NCBI GenBank assembly: GCA_021739765.1
Contig: JAIPBD010000002.1
Span: 339,640-403,639 of the forward strand
Length of the DNA: 64,000 bases
From: Melioribacteraceae bacterium
GTDB taxonomy: Bacteria > Bacteroidota > Ignavibacteria > Ignavibacteriales > Melioribacteraceae
Reading direction: 5' to 3'
Shown here: piece after piece, positions 19,760 to 29,797 of the stretch
Layout of the letters: every line of letters begins with the position of its first letter
Position numbering within the stretch: the first letter of the stretch is position 1
Program-made: the position numbers and the translations under genes
The notes under the pieces: generated by a model
Databases searched by the model: none
The model's input: only the letters and a program-made list of their open reading frames with translations
Told to the model about the DNA's origin: nothing

Positions 19760-21931
19760 TTATCGCACAACAATAAATTTTTGATACGACACTTCGCCAT
19801 TCGGTTTTTGGAAAACGGCAATGTAAATCCCGCTGCTGATTACCTGCTGATTTGAGGTAATCATATCCCATGTGTATGAACCGGCCTTAACAGGGCTGTC
19901 ATGATTAATGGTTTGGATCAGGTCTCCATTTTCAGTATAAATTTTTATATCGAGAGTACCCGGCAAATTAAAAAAGATAATTCCTCTTCTATCCGTAAAA
20001 CCATAATTTTGAAGAATTGGATCATTTATATTGTAAGGATTTGGTGCAATTCGAATATCCGAGAGCAATTCGGTTGAGGTTCGGGGAGGATTTATGTAAT
20101 CAATGTTCGGATGCAGCAACCTGCTGCTGTAAAGGGTTTTTCCACGATTCGCGGGATAAGCTTTGGTATCATTTTCCGCAATCTTAACTTTTGACTGAAC
20201 ATAATAATAATACTGCGCACCGAATAGAACCGTATTATCAATAAAAACGTGATCCGGTCCGAGATCGGATTCATCTGAATCGTAGATACTGTGGTAATAA
20301 ACGGTATCTAAAGAAGAGACTCTCCTCATTATACGGTAACCGGCAAAATTATCCATTGCTTCAACTTCCTGTCCCGACCATTTAATCTCCACTCCATCAC
20401 CATAACCGGTTATTTCGATAGATTCCGGCGGTGCCGGTGCTCTGGGAATTTGGTAATTCTGGTCAAAATTCCATTTAGCACGGGAAGCACTTAACATTAC
20501 CGAATCAATTCCGGTGCTTATCCACCTATCTTTTCGTTTGTCCATTTCAGTTGCATCGAGCGGAAATTTGAAATTTGACGGAAGCCATCCGGTTTCAGCG
20601 TCCGGCATTGCCGGAGGATTTTCGAGATTTCCGTTCAGCCACTTTCTGCCGATTTCTTGCGCTTTTTCGAATCCGATTCCCGCAACACCGCTTGCCCATG
20701 CAATCCGGATTTTTTTACCCGGTTCAAAATTATATGGTCCGAACGCAACCGTTTTTTCATGTGCACCGCTGTAATATCCGGCTACATAATTTGAATAATC
20801 CGAAACGCCTTCTTCGTCAGGATTGATCCCGTGAAATGTTCCCGGATGAGTATTACCCGTCATAGGATAATCTTTCGAATAACCACCGCGAACCGCATAA
20901 AAGTTGCTGCTTCCAAACTGATCATCAGCCTGGTTATAAGGTATTTCCGTTGCCTTTCCGGTGTAGGTTATTTTAGGCTGTAAAAAATCGTCGACATCTT
21001 GAGAGGGATCAGAGTATGGCTCTTTGGATGCGTGCAAAATTGCCATAAAAACCATATCGGGGAATATTAGTCTTCCGCCTTGAGTTGTTACCGGAGCGCC
21101 CATATTATCACCGGCAGCTCTGGGATCATCCGCACTGTATTCGTAAAAAACTCGAAGGCTGTCGCCAATTCTCCCACCGTAATAATGCTGCCAAGTTATC
21201 GCCGGATTAAATCTTTCGTTAGCCTGCGGTGAAGGATTTGATCCGTTGGAAAAATAGATGTTGTAGGTGTTTTCCTGAAAACTTATATAAAAATTTTCCC
21301 AAGTTTGTCCGGTTACATTTTCAATCTCCACATCACACAAAATATAATTATCATGATAGGTTTGAGTCCATTGCATTATTTTTCGATCTATTGTAATTCC
21401 AAATAAATGTTCGTTTTTAACTTCAACTATCTGGTCGTAAGTCGCGGTTTGAAATCCTGCATAATTTGGATTGTAGTCTCCAATATCCTGTAAAACGATA
21501 TCATCAAAATCCATAATTTGAACAGGATACCGATAACGAATGTTATTTGTGAGAGGTTCTAACACTTTTCCTTTCGGCAGATATTCGTTCACCATTCTGT
21601 AAACTGAAGCACTTTCAACCGAATCTACAAGCGGATCGGGATTGTACCAATTTGTTACCGATAGCACAATTCCCGCGGCTGTGTATGCTTCGGCATATTG
21701 CCCACGCTGTCCGAGAATTCCGTAATCATTTGGGAAAAATCCCGCACGATATTCAAAAGAGCCCTTTCCACCGTTCGCTGTAACTCCGGCCCAAATTTTA
21801 CCAAATTTCATCAACGCAATTTCAGATTCGGGTACAACTTGAGATTTCACTGTTCCGCTTACCAGTAACAAAAGCAGTATCGAAAAAATCATGGCACTAT
21901 TTGAAACTTTTAAAATTAGTTTTGATTTCAT
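19760..21931 (-). CDS. Secreted surface protein with FnIII-like and atypical C-terminal domain
   Basis: Function not recognised. The 723-residue protein has a signal peptide, a long N-terminal region (about 30-480) rich in aromatic and acidic residues, a fibronectin-III-like module at about 505-610 (PESIEITGYGDGVEIKWSG, FAGYRIMRR), and a C-terminal module that differs from the QNYPNPFNP class: it starts RIAPNPYNIND and ends SYQKFIVVR. Related multi-gene arrangements with a TonB receptor upstream and a PorV-like barrel downstream suggest it works at the outer membrane, perhaps as a glycan-binding lipid-free partner of the receptor in place of SusD. That role is inference from gene order (30 and 20 nt gaps). 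Confidence 0.7.
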   Translation of the reverse strand: MKSKLILKVSNSAMIFSILLLLLVSGTVKSQVVPESEIALMKFGKIWAGVTANGGKGSFEYRAGFFPNDYGILGQRGQYAEAYTAAGIVLSVTNWYNPDPLVDSVESASVYRMVNEYLPKGKVLEPLTNNIRYRYPVQIMDFDDIVLQDIGDYNPNYAGFQTATYDQIVEVKNEHLFGITIDRKIMQWTQTYHDNYILCDVEIENVTGQTWENFYISFQENTYNIYFSNGSNPSPQANERFNPAITWQHYYGGRIGDSLRVFYEYSADDPRAAGDNMGAPVTTQGGRLIFPDMVFMAILHASKEPYSDPSQDVDDFLQPKITYTGKATEIPYNQADDQFGSSNFYAVRGGYSKDYPMTGNTHPGTFHGINPDEEGVSDYSNYVAGYYSGAHEKTVAFGPYNFEPGKKIRIAWASGVAGIGFEKAQEIGRKWLNGNLENPPAMPDAETGWLPSNFKFPLDATEMDKRKDRWISTGIDSVMLSASRAKWNFDQNYQIPRAPAPPESIEITGYGDGVEIKWSGQEVEAMDNFAGYRIMRRVSSLDTVYYHSIYDSDESDLGPDHVFIDNTVLFGAQYYYYVQSKVKIAENDTKAYPANRGKTLYSSRLLHPNIDYINPPRTSTELLSDIRIAPNPYNINDPILQNYGFTDRRGIIFFNLPGTLDIKIYTENGDLIQTINHDSPVKAGSYTWDMITSNQQVISSGIYIAVFQKPNGEVSYQKFIVVR

Positions 21932-21961
21932 TTTATCACCAAAATTCTCATTTAATCATTA

Positions 21962-24900
21962 TTAAAAATCTACTTTTAATCCCATCCAGATATCCCTCGG
22001 CTGACCATACAACCAGAACGGCAGATTTGGATCGTTTATATAAGGTTTTGAATCGCTTCTTAAATCACCAACCTTGTCATCACCGGCGATATAAAGCCCT
22101 GGATTCTTTTCTCTTAACTGATCAAACTCCGGCGAGTCATACATCGGCAACCTTAAAGACGCCAGATAATTGGTTTCGTCTCGCTCATCCAAATAGGAGT
22201 AACCACGCCAAAGCTGATTTACTTTTATATTTAATAAGTTGCTTACATCTAGGAAAAAAGTTGTATTAAGACCACCAAGATTAAATGTTTTGCTCAATTT
22301 GAGGTCGACCATATAGTAATCCGGGTATTGCAAATTGTTACTGAAATGGAGTTCGTTCAAAGGGTTCCAAGTAAAATATCTTCCTTCAGACCATTCAAAA
22401 AAGAGTGTCAACCGCCAATCTTCGAGTAGGTTTTCACCAAATAATTCCGGTCCCCAATTTTTTGGTGATCGAAATGTGAAGTTCGCGTTTAATTTTGGCT
22501 GAGGCAGAAACCTTGATTCTTGCCCTTGATACAATCCTTCCTGATCATTATTAACAGTAATATTGGTTACCGTGCTTCTTCCGGTTAATCCTTCTTTTCG
22601 CAACATATAATTAAAATTTATCCAACCGGTTAACCAACTGTTATCGTTTTTCTGAATATTTACTTCAATACCTTGAATATCTTGATATTCATTATTTGAC
22701 CACAAATCATAGTCCACCTGACCCGTTTCGTTTTGATAATTGATCTGACCATGTTGACCGGTTACATCTTTATAGTATCCGGAAGCACTAACCACATAGT
22801 TTTGGAAGAAATTATATGCCGCTCCAAGCTCATACGAAATTGTTTTCGGCGGCTCCAAATTCGGATTTGACATATCGTACAGACCGTTTTTATCGTAACG
22901 GTATCTAAAAAGGTACATCGAAAAATATGGCGGATTCGATCTGAAATGACCGTAATTAAAGTAGAATTTTGAATCTTCGGTTACAGGAAAAGAAATCCCG
23001 ACCCGGGGACTGAAAGTCAACCAATTCTTGATCGGCTGCAGAAAACCGGGATTCTCTTTGTCATACGCTTCCCAAACTTCCCAAACATATGAGCGGCCTT
23101 CTTCCAGCAAATCATATAACCAAGTGTCCACTTCATTTCTTCTATTTCTAAAAGCTTCAACCGAAAAAGGATCTCCGCTCGGCCATTCTCCTCCTCCGGC
23201 AAAGTAATAATCCATTCTTACACCAAGGTTGGCAACAACTCCTTCGTAAGAAATCTGATCTTGGACATAGACTCCTGTCTGGCTTGGAGTGCGATGATAG
23301 TTAAATTCGTAAGTGTTGTACGGGTTATTGTTCCACTTCTGCCAATGATGATGATTTATGTCGAATAAATTGTATTCAACTCCGGCTTTCAAATAGTGGT
23401 TTTTGTTTAACTGTGAAGCAAGATCAAACTTCACCCGATATTGAGTGATAACCGAATTGTCGTACAGATCACCTTCTTTTCCTCTAAATCGATAATCACT
23501 AACTCCGGGTAACGCATCATAACTCGGATACAAATAGCCGGCGATTCTATGATTAGGCGCAAATTGATACTTCCCGTAAGGTGATTCGTCAACCGGAATA
23601 GGACCGAAATATGTTATTACCGTTGTGTCCCTATTATCCCCTACATCACTGCCATTCTGGATTGATAAAACCGATGCCGAGAGTTCATAAAAAGTAGAGT
23701 TACTCAAAACTTGATTGAGTGTTATTCCACCCATCAAAGTGGTTTGATTAATTCGCGGGAAAAATGGAGGATCCCAGAAATATGTTATATCGTCCGACCA
23801 ATATTTAACATTGTTCGGACTCATAAATCCACCGCGTTCATCAATACTTGGAGCATCTCCCCAAGGAGGTCGAATTGCACTAACTCCAAGCTGCCTTTTC
23901 CACAATCCGTTCAATGAAATAGTAATATCAGATCGAGGATTTGATTTTAGTGTTAATAAAGTTGTGTATTGTTCATCCTTCTCGCGTGATACCGGCATAA
24001 CGTAGCTTTGGTGTGTCGTTTTATGGGAAAGATAAAAAGTAGCGTCGCCTAAATATTCGCCCACTAAGGGTATCGGTCCACCGAATCCGGCATCCAAATC
24101 AAAATCGTAATTTTCTTCTACTCTCCTGTGATCTTCAAACAATCTTTTTTGTTCTTCGGATACAGTCCAGGTAGGATCAATTTTCGTCAATCCTTCATAA
24201 TCGGGTGTAGCCATAAACATCCATGCGCCGAGCAGGTATAAATCTAATGGGGTCACTTTTTCTTCGTCGGGACGAATTACATTATAGTTTGACGCAGCTT
24301 TATTCCAACCGATAAATCTGGGATGTTGCTGGCGCAGATATTCGTTATCTGCCCACGCCTCTTCTGTTCCTATAAATGCGATTTCCGGATTTAAGTATGA
24401 AACAAGAAGCGGATTATTTGGATCGGTAAACTCCGGTCCGAATCTTTTCATATGTGTATTATTTCTGGAGATGCTGATCGTGCCGTTGTAACCTTGCTTC
24501 GACCCGGATTTTGTTGTGATGTTAATTAGTCCGGATCTAAAATTTCCATACTCCGCATTGTATCCTCCCGAAAGCAGAGAAACTTGCTCGATCGCGCTAA
24601 GCGGGATAGTTGTCTCAGAATTTCCGACAGCAGCATTGTTGTATGACAATCCGTTTACAACCGCTCCGACTTGATCCGCGCTACCACCTCGAATTGAAAG
24701 GAAACCATCCTCTTCCGAAACCCCGGGCAATTTTTCGAGAAATGAATTCACTTCTCTAACACCGGCGGCATTGTTTAGGTTTTCACCCGTAGCAACCATT
24801 TGAGTATTGGAAACTTCCTTGTTTAGCTCATCACGCTCAGCCGTAACAATAACTTCTTCACTCTGAATCGATTCGGGAAACAGTTCGAATTCCAATTCTG

Positions 24901-25204
24901 TTACGCGGTCTGCCGAAACGATTACTCCCACAACGGTTTTACCTCCATATCCAACGGATGAGGATTTCACGGAATACGTACCAACCGGAACATTTATGAT
25001 TATAAACCTTCCTTCAATATCTGTTGCCGCGCCTAGAAAAGTTTCCAACAGGATTACATTAGCCCCAAAAATTGGTTCTCCTGTTTCTGCATCCTTCACA
25101 ACTCCCGAGATCCTACTTTTTGATTGGGCTTGAGTAATCATGGAAGAAAAGAGCAAAACTATGACTAAAAGAAGCAATTTGGATTTTGATAACATTGAAA
25201 GCAT
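21962..25204 (-). CDS. TonB-dependent receptor with carboxypeptidase-regulatory-like domain
   Basis: A 1080-residue outer membrane receptor for energised uptake, here probably of pectin oligosaccharides. After the signal peptide (ending TQAQS), residues about 32-120 are a CarboxypepD_reg-like beta-sandwich (SGVVKDAETGEPIFGANVIL). The plug domain is about 130-240 (LEKLPGVSEEDGFLSIRGG, GYNAEYGNFRSGLINITTKSG) and a 22-strand barrel follows, ending in aromatic GLKVDF. The ATG has GGAG 8 nt upstream; a GTG directly before it is less likely. SusC-like in layout, but no SusD homologue follows. It is 28 nt after PL10. Confidence 0.92.
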   Translation of the reverse strand: MLSMLSKSKLLLLVIVLLFSSMITQAQSKSRISGVVKDAETGEPIFGANVILLETFLGAATDIEGRFIIINVPVGTYSVKSSSVGYGGKTVVGVIVSADRVTELEFELFPESIQSEEVIVTAERDELNKEVSNTQMVATGENLNNAAGVREVNSFLEKLPGVSEEDGFLSIRGGSADQVGAVVNGLSYNNAAVGNSETTIPLSAIEQVSLLSGGYNAEYGNFRSGLINITTKSGSKQGYNGTISISRNNTHMKRFGPEFTDPNNPLLVSYLNPEIAFIGTEEAWADNEYLRQQHPRFIGWNKAASNYNVIRPDEEKVTPLDLYLLGAWMFMATPDYEGLTKIDPTWTVSEEQKRLFEDHRRVEENYDFDLDAGFGGPIPLVGEYLGDATFYLSHKTTHQSYVMPVSREKDEQYTTLLTLKSNPRSDITISLNGLWKRQLGVSAIRPPWGDAPSIDERGGFMSPNNVKYWSDDITYFWDPPFFPRINQTTLMGGITLNQVLSNSTFYELSASVLSIQNGSDVGDNRDTTVITYFGPIPVDESPYGKYQFAPNHRIAGYLYPSYDALPGVSDYRFRGKEGDLYDNSVITQYRVKFDLASQLNKNHYLKAGVEYNLFDINHHHWQKWNNNPYNTYEFNYHRTPSQTGVYVQDQISYEGVVANLGVRMDYYFAGGGEWPSGDPFSVEAFRNRRNEVDTWLYDLLEEGRSYVWEVWEAYDKENPGFLQPIKNWLTFSPRVGISFPVTEDSKFYFNYGHFRSNPPYFSMYLFRYRYDKNGLYDMSNPNLEPPKTISYELGAAYNFFQNYVVSASGYYKDVTGQHGQINYQNETGQVDYDLWSNNEYQDIQGIEVNIQKNDNSWLTGWINFNYMLRKEGLTGRSTVTNITVNNDQEGLYQGQESRFLPQPKLNANFTFRSPKNWGPELFGENLLEDWRLTLFFEWSEGRYFTWNPLNELHFSNNLQYPDYYMVDLKLSKTFNLGGLNTTFFLDVSNLLNIKVNQLWRGYSYLDERDETNYLASLRLPMYDSPEFDQLREKNPGLYIAGDDKVGDLRSDSKPYINDPNLPFWLYGQPRDIWMGLKVDF

Positions 25205-25232
25205 CACGCTATCTCCATTACTTAGAATTTTT

Positions 25233-26597
25233 TTAATTTTTATTTACCAGCAAATAATTCGAAAGTATCCGAATATTTTTGTTAAAGACTTCACTGCTGA
25301 TTCGATCTTCATATAGATATTCTCCATTCCATTTTTGACCTGATTCTTTATCTCGGAATTTATCATTGGAAGTAATCCATCTGCCCAGTGAATCTTGTTC
25401 GGAAACAATTGATTTTGTCTTTTTCAATAATTTGCTTTTTTGTTTTTCTGTGAGATATTTGTTTTGATTTTGCTTTTGAAATTCTTCAACACCTAAATCA
25501 ATTACCGCTTTATACTTCTGAGAAATTGTATCAATTTCAGTATCGAGATTAATTTCATATCCATAAACGGCTCTCCTTTCAAGGCTTAGCTCCGAAAGTG
25601 AGTTAACTTTTACCCGGCCTCGATCGTAATAAAGTGGTTTGTTTGTTCCGATCTCTAGGAATCGAGGGTATTTACCACTCTCCATTTTGATTTTTTCCAG
25701 CCAATCAAAAGCATCCGGAATAGGTTTTAAAAACCTTTCATCTTTAGTAATCAGAAAAACTTCGATTAATGTATTGATGTTTGCAACTGTTACTTTTGAG
25801 TTGTATGATGGCGGTTCGAACGATCGTGCCCATGCGGGTTCATTATTTTCATCGTATTGTTGTGCCCACCCTTTTTGATTTTCCGGACCTTGAGAAAGGA
25901 TGATATATTCACCACCGCGAATAATCGATTCTAATATTTCCGGCTTTTCATAAACTTTATAAGCAGCAATTAAAACTTGAATTATGGTATTGATGGTTGC
26001 GTCATTAAACGTCGCGAGATCATGATAATTATTTTGTTTCGGATAATAATGAGGCCACGCACCGTTCTCGAATTGGCTATTTAATAATAATTGTAGAGAT
26101 TTTAGCAGTCCTTTTTCTATATCCGGGTTTTTAACTTTTTTAGCGATCTCAATTAAAAATCTTATCACGCTTTGAGTTTGATTGTCATCAAAACTGACTC
26201 GTTTTTTATTTTTGCTGGATTCGAAAGTATATGTGTGATCCCAACCCCCAAACTCATTTTGGGCATTCACCAAACAAAGAGCGGTTTCCTCAGCATATTC
26301 TAAATACTTCGTTTCATTTGTTACATTAAAAGCGGTTAAAAATGTTAGCCCGACGGCAGGTGTTCCGGGAGGTTGTATTTCGATTGTCAAACTGTCAGCA
26401 ATATCTTCTCCCCATTTTCTTTTTCCGTCTAAGGAGTAATGATATACATACCCGCCTCTTGAATTCAAAGAATGAAAATATTCAATTCCTCTCGCGATGG
26501 TAGTCTTCACCTCATTATCGAAACTAGTTTGTGGTAAAGCAGCCAATAAACTTGAGATGAAGAAAATGGAAACGATTTGTAGAATTAATTTTTTCAA
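25233..26597 (-). CDS. Pectate lyase, PL10 family
   Basis: A 454-residue (alpha/alpha) barrel lyase with a signal peptide and no sorting domain, so probably periplasmic and acting on oligogalacturonides. NGAWPHYYPK, YHDLATFNDATIN and WARSFEPPSYNS are PL10 hallmarks, with the aspartate of FNDATIN among the conserved active-site residues. The start is TTG, five nt after the stop of the upstream PL1 gene and without a clear ribosome site, which suggests translational coupling. There is no in-frame ATG between the two genes. The TonB receptor starts 28 nt downstream. Confidence 0.9.
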   Translation of the reverse strand: MKKLILQIVSIFFISSLLAALPQTSFDNEVKTTIARGIEYFHSLNSRGGYVYHYSLDGKRKWGEDIADSLTIEIQPPGTPAVGLTFLTAFNVTNETKYLEYAEETALCLVNAQNEFGGWDHTYTFESSKNKKRVSFDDNQTQSVIRFLIEIAKKVKNPDIEKGLLKSLQLLLNSQFENGAWPHYYPKQNNYHDLATFNDATINTIIQVLIAAYKVYEKPEILESIIRGGEYIILSQGPENQKGWAQQYDENNEPAWARSFEPPSYNSKVTVANINTLIEVFLITKDERFLKPIPDAFDWLEKIKMESGKYPRFLEIGTNKPLYYDRGRVKVNSLSELSLERRAVYGYEINLDTEIDTISQKYKAVIDLGVEEFQKQNQNKYLTEKQKSKLLKKTKSIVSEQDSLGRWITSNDKFRDKESGQKWNGEYLYEDRISSEVFNKNIRILSNYLLVNKN

Positions 26598-26602
26598 GGC
26601 GG

Positions 26603-28276
26603 TTATTTCAGATAAATCATTTTTATCATCTGAGAGGAACTTGTGTTAGTGAGGCGAGCGAAATAAATGCTGCTTGAAACGTTTGAGTTGATTGAGTGAT
26701 TCGGTGACCAATTAACTCTATAGCTTCCGGCAGATCGATAATCAGAAATGAGTTGGTCGACTAATTCACCGAGTACATTATAAATTCCCAATTTAATAAA
26801 GCCATCAGTATTTAAATCAAATGAGATTGTTGTACTTGGATTAAATGGATTTGGATAATTTTGATTTAATGTGAAGTTACCCGGAATCACCGCATGTTCG
26901 TTAACATCGGTTGTTACCGTATCACCCAAAAGTTGATTCAGATAAACCTCCAGCATGGTGTATCCGTCGGTGTTCAGTAAATTCCTGTCGTTTGAATCGT
27001 TGGGATTTAGTGATATACTATTTTCCCACTCATCCGGCATTCCATCCTGGTCCGAATCTAACGGAGCCGGTAAGGAATATAGTAATGGCCAACCTCCTAC
27101 ATCGGTCTGCGAATCAATTATTCCTTTTAATCCGCCTTGGAATGACGCACTATAATTGGCGGTTCCGGTTCTGGTTTCCTCAACAATTCTTGTATCAATT
27201 GAGTCTCTCTTTGGGAATGTAACTCCGGCATTATCAAGCACCAAATTAAATGCTTCCTCAGCCGAATGAATTACAAGATCAGCAGTTTCAAATGGTTCGG
27301 TAATATTTTTGTTTTTAAGATAATTGGCATTTGAACCTTGAACTCCACCGTTCCAGTTATCGGATGTTATGGCTGGATAATCATATATGTAATTGTCTGA
27401 AATATACCAGACTCCTGTGGTGTCGGAAGGTTCGACAATTCGATTCTTTTTGCTGCTTGAAGTCGCCGGACCATATTTATAATAATTACTTCTAAGATTG
27501 TAACGTCCGCCTTCTCCACCATAAGCGCTATTAAAGCCCCAATTATAAATTACATTATTGGCGAACTCAACTATTTCCAAATCCGGTCGATTTGTATAGC
27601 GGCTTCCATTAAAACGAGGATTTCTGCTCGTATGATGTGCGAGCAAGTTGTGGTGGAAAGTCGCGCCCCATCCGCCCCATATTCCTCCGTACCCGTGTTC
27701 ACCTTTGGTATGAAATGAATTATAAAGGCTTTCAGAAATGATGCACCATTGCAACGTAAAATTTTCGTTATCATAAAAACTTGAAGCTTCGTCAATAGAC
27801 CAGCTCATCGAGCAATGATCAATAATAATATCTTTTTCGTTTTTCCCCCAAAAAGCATCCTGCTCATTTTTATTCTCGTCACCCATTCTGAAACGGATAT
27901 ATCTGATTATAACATTGCTTGCGCTAAGTTGAACGTCATATCCGGCAATACATATTCCATCTCCGGGAGCAGTTTGCCCGGCGATGGTCAGATCATCATT
28001 TCGAATTGATAATTTTGAATTTAGCTGAATTGTTCCGGATACGGCAAAGACAACCGTTCTTGGTCCGGATTTGCTGACCGCTTCACGCAAACTTCCGGGA
28101 CCGGAATCATCCAAGTTTGTTACGATGTAAACATCTCCGCCCCTTCCGCCGGTTGTAAACTGTCCGTAACCCTCAGCACTGGGAAACGCTCTGGTTTGAG
28201 CAATAATCGTAATTCCAGATAATATAAATACAAAGATTGTTAAAACTGATTTTTTAATAAAATGACTGATTTCCAA
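26603..28276 (-). CDS. Secreted pectate lyase, PL1 family
   Basis: A 557-residue secreted beta-helix lyase. AFPSAEGYGQFTTGGRGGDV begins the mature domain after a signal peptide. DIIIDHCSMSWSIDE, GGWGATFHHNLLAHH and SRNPRFNGSRY follow along the helix; the arginine after NPRF is the likely catalytic residue. Near residue 430 DSDQDGMPDEWE with NTDGYTMLEVYLN is a calcium-binding tail common in this subgroup. A CTD sorting domain (NQNYPNPFNPSTT, ending IKMIYLK) closes the chain. The start is TTG with GAGG five nt upstream. Second gene of the operon. Confidence 0.9.
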   Translation of the reverse strand: MEISHFIKKSVLTIFVFILSGITIIAQTRAFPSAEGYGQFTTGGRGGDVYIVTNLDDSGPGSLREAVSKSGPRTVVFAVSGTIQLNSKLSIRNDDLTIAGQTAPGDGICIAGYDVQLSASNVIIRYIRFRMGDENKNEQDAFWGKNEKDIIIDHCSMSWSIDEASSFYDNENFTLQWCIISESLYNSFHTKGEHGYGGIWGGWGATFHHNLLAHHTSRNPRFNGSRYTNRPDLEIVEFANNVIYNWGFNSAYGGEGGRYNLRSNYYKYGPATSSSKKNRIVEPSDTTGVWYISDNYIYDYPAITSDNWNGGVQGSNANYLKNKNITEPFETADLVIHSAEEAFNLVLDNAGVTFPKRDSIDTRIVEETRTGTANYSASFQGGLKGIIDSQTDVGGWPLLYSLPAPLDSDQDGMPDEWENSISLNPNDSNDRNLLNTDGYTMLEVYLNQLLGDTVTTDVNEHAVIPGNFTLNQNYPNPFNPSTTISFDLNTDGFIKLGIYNVLGELVDQLISDYRSAGSYRVNWSPNHSINSNVSSSIYFARLTNTSSSQMIKMIYLK

Positions 28277-28291
28277 TTGTGCCTCAAAGAT

Positions 28292-28322
28292 ATGAGCCGG
28301 ATCATAATTTCATCCGGCTCAT
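28292..28322 (-). terminator. Perfect 11-bp inverted repeat between operon genes 1 and 2
   Basis: ATGAGCCGGAT and ATCCGGCTCAT are separated by 9 nt, 11 nt past the stop of the DUF5123-type gene and 16 nt before the PL1 start. The T-run on the minus strand is weak, so partial termination or mRNA 3'-end protection is more likely than a full stop. Confidence 0.55.
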
Positions 28323-28332
28323 GAATTAGTAA

Positions 28333-29682
28333 TTATTTATTAAGTATCATTTTTTTAGAAATTGTTTGATTTCCCGAAGTCAATTGGTAAAGATAAACAC
28401 CGGAAGGAAGAAGTTCAGCGTCAAAATCTATATTGTATACGCCGGCATTTAGATTTTCACTTAAAAGAGTGGAGACTTCGCGACCCAGCAAATCATAAAC
28501 TTTTAGTGTAGTAAAACCTTCTGCCTGAATACCAAAATTAATTTGAGTTGTCGGGTTAAAAGGATTCGGATAATTTTGCGAAAGTTTAAATCCTTCCGGA
28601 ATTGCGTTTTCCTCGCGAACTGAAGTTGGAGGATTTGTCGCCCATCGAGGATCGCCTATTGCGCCTCCATCTGTTCCGAATGTATAAAGCGGGCTTCCGG
28701 TTGGCAACGTAAAGTCACCATTATCAGGATCGACGAATTGCGGATCGGCTAATAATGTGTCGGCAATATTGTTGTTTCTCCAATTTCGATCACCAACATC
28801 CCAGTAACTAATATTCGAAACTGTTGAAATATTATCAGGTAAGTCTTTTAGATTGATCACAACTTTCGAAAGATTGTGCTGTTTTTGGAAGATTGAATTT
28901 GTTACCGTCCATGGATTAAGGTTTGGTCCTTTTTCGATAAGAATTATTTCCCTTCCGTCAAGACTTCCGATATCATACCAAGTTGTTCCGTCAACTACTC
29001 CGGTAGGAGTATGATCAAAATCCCCACTTTCTCCGGGACCGGCAATTCTCATTCCATAACTTGTAAGTTTATAGAATGTTGAATTTTTTACTTCGATATA
29101 ATTTTCACCGGAATATTTGTAATACAAGCTTGTTGCAAAGTCATGACCAATAGTGTTGTGGACAATTGTAGTATCGAATAAAACGAATGTTTTCATTGAA
29201 GAATTTCCGGCATCAATCATGTTATCCGTTAAATGATGAATATAACAATCCTCGATTTTGATTTTACTGATTGTGGTTTGGACCGGAGAATCAGTGACAT
29301 CTGCTTGAAGGAAATATTGAACTTGAATAGTACCGTCCACATCACCGTGAAATTCTACACCTTTTACCGAAATCGACGCACCATCAAGTAAATAGAAAAA
29401 GGCGTTGTCGGTTCCGTCATCAGCAGTAAAACGTACTACCGGTTTTGTAGAATTAGGATCGTAATTCTCCATTTCAATAGTGATATTTTTATCAAGATTT
29501 CCTACTGTTTTTCCGGTTTCCGTATAATCTCCTCCGGCAATAAGTTGAAGAACATCTCCATCTGCCGCCGCTGTTACTGCTTCACTGAGCGCATTTTCGC
29601 CGGGTATAACTAAAGTTTGAGCATACCCCAAACTTGAGATTAAAAAAAGAATGAGAAAGAATTGTAGTGTTCTGTAATACAT
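28333..29682 (-). CDS. Secreted DUF4957/DUF5123-like beta-helix protein
   Basis: A 449-residue secreted protein. After the signal peptide (ending LGYAQ) residues about 20-345 look like the DUF4957 plus DUF5123 pair seen in pectin loci of Bacteroidetes (ADGDVLQLIAGGDY, IKIEDCYIHHLTDNMID, DPQFVDPDNGDFTLP). That fold is a right-handed beta-helix, possibly binding or cleaving pectin; no catalytic residues can be named. A CTD sorting domain (SQNYPNPFNPTTQ, ending SKKMILNK) follows. The ATG was chosen because AAGGAGGT lies just upstream; the longer 476-residue reading has no such site. First gene of the main operon, 57 nt after a perfect LacI palindrome. Confidence 0.75.
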   Translation of the reverse strand: MYYRTLQFFLILFLISSLGYAQTLVIPGENALSEAVTAAADGDVLQLIAGGDYTETGKTVGNLDKNITIEMENYDPNSTKPVVRFTADDGTDNAFFYLLDGASISVKGVEFHGDVDGTIQVQYFLQADVTDSPVQTTISKIKIEDCYIHHLTDNMIDAGNSSMKTFVLFDTTIVHNTIGHDFATSLYYKYSGENYIEVKNSTFYKLTSYGMRIAGPGESGDFDHTPTGVVDGTTWYDIGSLDGREIILIEKGPNLNPWTVTNSIFQKQHNLSKVVINLKDLPDNISTVSNISYWDVGDRNWRNNNIADTLLADPQFVDPDNGDFTLPTGSPLYTFGTDGGAIGDPRWATNPPTSVREENAIPEGFKLSQNYPNPFNPTTQINFGIQAEGFTTLKVYDLLGREVSTLLSENLNAGVYNIDFDAELLPSGVYLYQLTSGNQTISKKMILNK

Positions 29683-29739
29683 TACAGACCTCCTTAGTTT
29701 ATTTGTGGTAGTTTTGAAATGAGTATTAACAGGATAATT

Positions 29740-29755
29740 AAGTAAACGTTTACTT
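29740..29755. promoter_or_regulatory. LacI-type operator of the main pectin operon
   Basis: AAGTAAACGTTTACTT is a perfect 16-bp palindrome with the central CG typical of LacI-family operators. It lies 57 nt before the DUF5123-type gene, at the head of the main pectin operon. The LacI gene at 31220-32248 is the likely regulator. Confidence 0.85.
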
Positions 29756-29797
29756 TGTTGCATAAATAAATGTAGTTTTATATTTCAAATAGTTTGT

